Source of the DNA: Paracoccaceae bacterium
GTDB taxonomy: Bacteria; Pseudomonadota; Alphaproteobacteria; Rhodobacterales; Rhodobacteraceae
DNA: 14,770 nucleotides
Direction of reading: 5' to 3'
Assembly: GCA_007129775.1 (NCBI GenBank)
Contig: SKUV01000234.1
Coordinates: 1 to 14,770 of the forward strand
A program made the translations under genes and the position numbers. This document shows positions 13,620 to 14,770 of the stretch, one piece after another (position 1 is the stretch's first letter; every line of letters begins with the position of its first letter). The notes beneath the pieces were generated by a model. It did not search any database. It had not been told where the DNA came from and saw only the letters and a list, made by a program, of their open reading frames with translations.

Positions 13620-14708
13620 ATGAGCGACGCAGCAAGCAAGACACTCAGGATCGGCATCCTCGAAGGCGACGACATCGGGCACGAGATCGTGCCGGCCTCG
13701 GTGCGCATCGCGCGCGCCGCGGCCGAGGCGGCCGGCCAGCCCATCGAATGGGTCGATGTTCCCATCGGGCGCCGCGCGCTCGACACCCACGGGCATACGA
13801 TGCCCGAGGGCACGCTCGACACGCTCGCGGGGCTGGACGGCTGGATCCTCGGCCCGATCGGGCATCGCGAATATCCCAAGGTGCCCGAGGCCATCAATCC
13901 GCACCCGATCCTGCGCAAGCATTTCGACCTGTTTGCCAATGTCCGGCCGACCCGGTCCTTCCCGGGCATCGGCTGCCTGCATGACGATATCGATCTGGTG
14001 ATCGTGCGCGAAAACAACGAGGGCTTTCAGCCCGACCGCAACGTGGTCGCCGGCTCGGGAGAGTTCCGCCCCAGCCACGACATGACGATCTCGGTCCGGG
14101 TGATTTCGGCCGCGGGCTCGCAAAAGGTCGCCCGCGCCGCCTTCGAGCTTGCGCGCAGCCGCCGCAAGCGGCTGACGCTCGTGCACAAGAACACGGTGTT
14201 CAAGCTGGGCTGCGGCATGTTCGTGGACAATTGCTACGAGGTCGCCAAGGATTACCCCGACGTGACGGTGGACGAGGTGATCGTGGACACCATGGCCATG
14301 CGGCTGGTGCGCGATCCGCAAAGCTTCGACACGATCGTCACCACGAACATGTTCGGCGACATCCTGACCGACGAGGCCGCAGGCCTGGTGGGCGGGCTGG
14401 GCATGGCCCCGGGGCTCTGCATCGGGCGCGGGTCGGTGGCCATGGCGCAGGCCACCCACGGCTCGGCCCCCGATATTGCCGGGCAGAACCTCGCCAACCC
14501 GTTCGCCATGATCGAATCCACGCGGATGCTGTTCGACTGGCTCGGCAATCACCACGGCATCGCGCCGGTGCTTGATCTGTCACGGCACATGAAGCGCGGC
14601 ATCGACGCGGCCCTGGCCGATCCGGCCACCCGCACCCCCGATATCCGCGGCACCGGCACGCAGCAGGACATGATCGAAGGTATCCTTCGGGGAATGGAGG
14701 CGGCATGA
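13620..14708 (+). CDS. Isocitrate/isopropylmalate dehydrogenase family protein (beta-decarboxylating dehydrogenase)
   Basis: The 362-residue protein is a normal length for 3-isopropylmalate dehydrogenase-like enzymes, which oxidise a 2-hydroxy-3-carboxy acid with NAD(P) and release CO2. Visible are the N-terminal GILEGDDIGHEIV (12-24), substrate arginines in ILRKHFDLFANVRP (Arg99, Arg109) and VIVREN (Arg130), Lys190 in VHKNTVFK, and the metal aspartates Asp223 (VDTMAM), Asp247 and Asp251 (NMFGDILTDEAAG). The THGSAPDIAGQNLANP (279-294) loop binds the nucleotide. The Tyr usual in RENTEGxY is Gln137 here, so the substrate or the proton relay may differ. Candidate substrates are malate-, tartrate- or alkylmalate-like acids. 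ATG 13620 sits 7 bases after the MmgE/PrpD 2 stop and the end overlaps the next gene by ATGA. Confidence 0.92.
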   Translation: MSDAASKTLRIGILEGDDIGHEIVPASVRIARAAAEAAGQPIEWVDVPIGRRALDTHGHTMPEGTLDTLAGLDGWILGPIGHREYPKVPEAINPHPILRKHFDLFANVRPTRSFPGIGCLHDDIDLVIVRENNEGFQPDRNVVAGSGEFRPSHDMTISVRVISAAGSQKVARAAFELARSRRKRLTLVHKNTVFKLGCGMFVDNCYEVAKDYPDVTVDEVIVDTMAMRLVRDPQSFDTIVTTNMFGDILTDEAAGLVGGLGMAPGLCIGRGSVAMAQATHGSAPDIAGQNLANPFAMIESTRMLFDWLGNHHGIAPVLDLSRHMKRGIDAALADPATRTPDIRGTGTQQDMIEGILRGMEAA

Positions 14709-14770
14709 AGACCCACAGACTGGCCGTGATCGGCGGCGACGGGGTCGGCCACGAGGTGATCGCGGCCGGC
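14705..14770 (+). CDS. Second isocitrate/isopropylmalate dehydrogenase family protein, N-terminal part
   Basis: Only the first 22 residues are in the window, but LAVIGGDGVGHEVIAAG is the typical N-terminal strand and loop of this dehydrogenase family. The start ATG overlaps the previous stop (ATGA), so it is the next operon gene and a tandem paralogue. It could serve another step or pair with the first as a heteromer. The rest is outside the window. Confidence 0.7.
   Translation, partial: MKTHRLAVIGGDGVGHEVIAAG

Noticed and set aside
11375..14017. 880-codon open frame on the minus strand
   Set aside because: It lies opposite four well-supported plus-strand genes. Its translation is rich in Arg, His, Gln and Gly with no family likeness, as expected opposite GC-rich third codon positions.

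Overview
The window is high-GC DNA. Its first three genes (a DUF4169 C-terminus, a ribbon-helix-helix protein and an AcuI-type reductase) form a set I associate with alphaproteobacteria of the Rhodobacteraceae/Roseobacter type. That placement rests on gene content and base composition only. No rRNA, tRNA, CRISPR array, transposase, integrase or phage gene was seen.

Layout. (1) 2-1378, + strand: a short housekeeping-like run of DUF4169 (partial), RHH protein and acuI, closed by a hairpin and a 10-bp tandem repeat. (2) 1485-2603, - strand: an enolase-superfamily (mandelate racemase/muconate lactonizing enzyme-like) protein, divergent from (3) 2704-5240, + strand: a haloacetate-dehalogenase-like alpha/beta hydrolase translationally coupled to a protein with four rhodanese domains. 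A perfect 16-bp hairpin follows. (4) 8414-5332, - strand: a tripartite tricarboxylate transporter transcribed in the order TctC, TctB, TctA. (5) A 446-bp divergent control region at 8415-8860. (6) 8861 to the end, + strand: a compact operon of MmgE/PrpD 1, an AbrB-family membrane protein, a short-chain dehydrogenase, MmgE/PrpD 2, an isocitrate/isopropylmalate dehydrogenase-family enzyme, and the start of a second such dehydrogenase cut by the window edge.

From 1485 onward the content looks like one accessory catabolic locus for an unidentified di- or tricarboxylic acid. A dedicated high-affinity uptake system sits beside two MmgE/PrpD enzymes (a family of dehydratases, decarboxylases and epimerases acting on polycarboxylates) and two beta-decarboxylating dehydrogenases, which resembles aconitase/isocitrate dehydrogenase chemistry made from other families. 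The enolase-type protein, hydrolase, SDR and rhodanese protein could prepare or finish the substrate. Short inverted repeats resembling ATTGT-N2-ACAAT occur in both divergent control regions and once beside the racemase-like gene. Two of them overlap the -35 boxes of the divergent promoters at 8496-8760. This suggests one shared regulator, possibly GntR/FCD type, not encoded in the window.

The most unusual points are the atypical active sites of the enolase-superfamily protein and the SDR, the shared operator candidates, and the combination of a defluorinase-like hydrolase with a four-domain rhodanese. The substrate cannot be read from the sequence.
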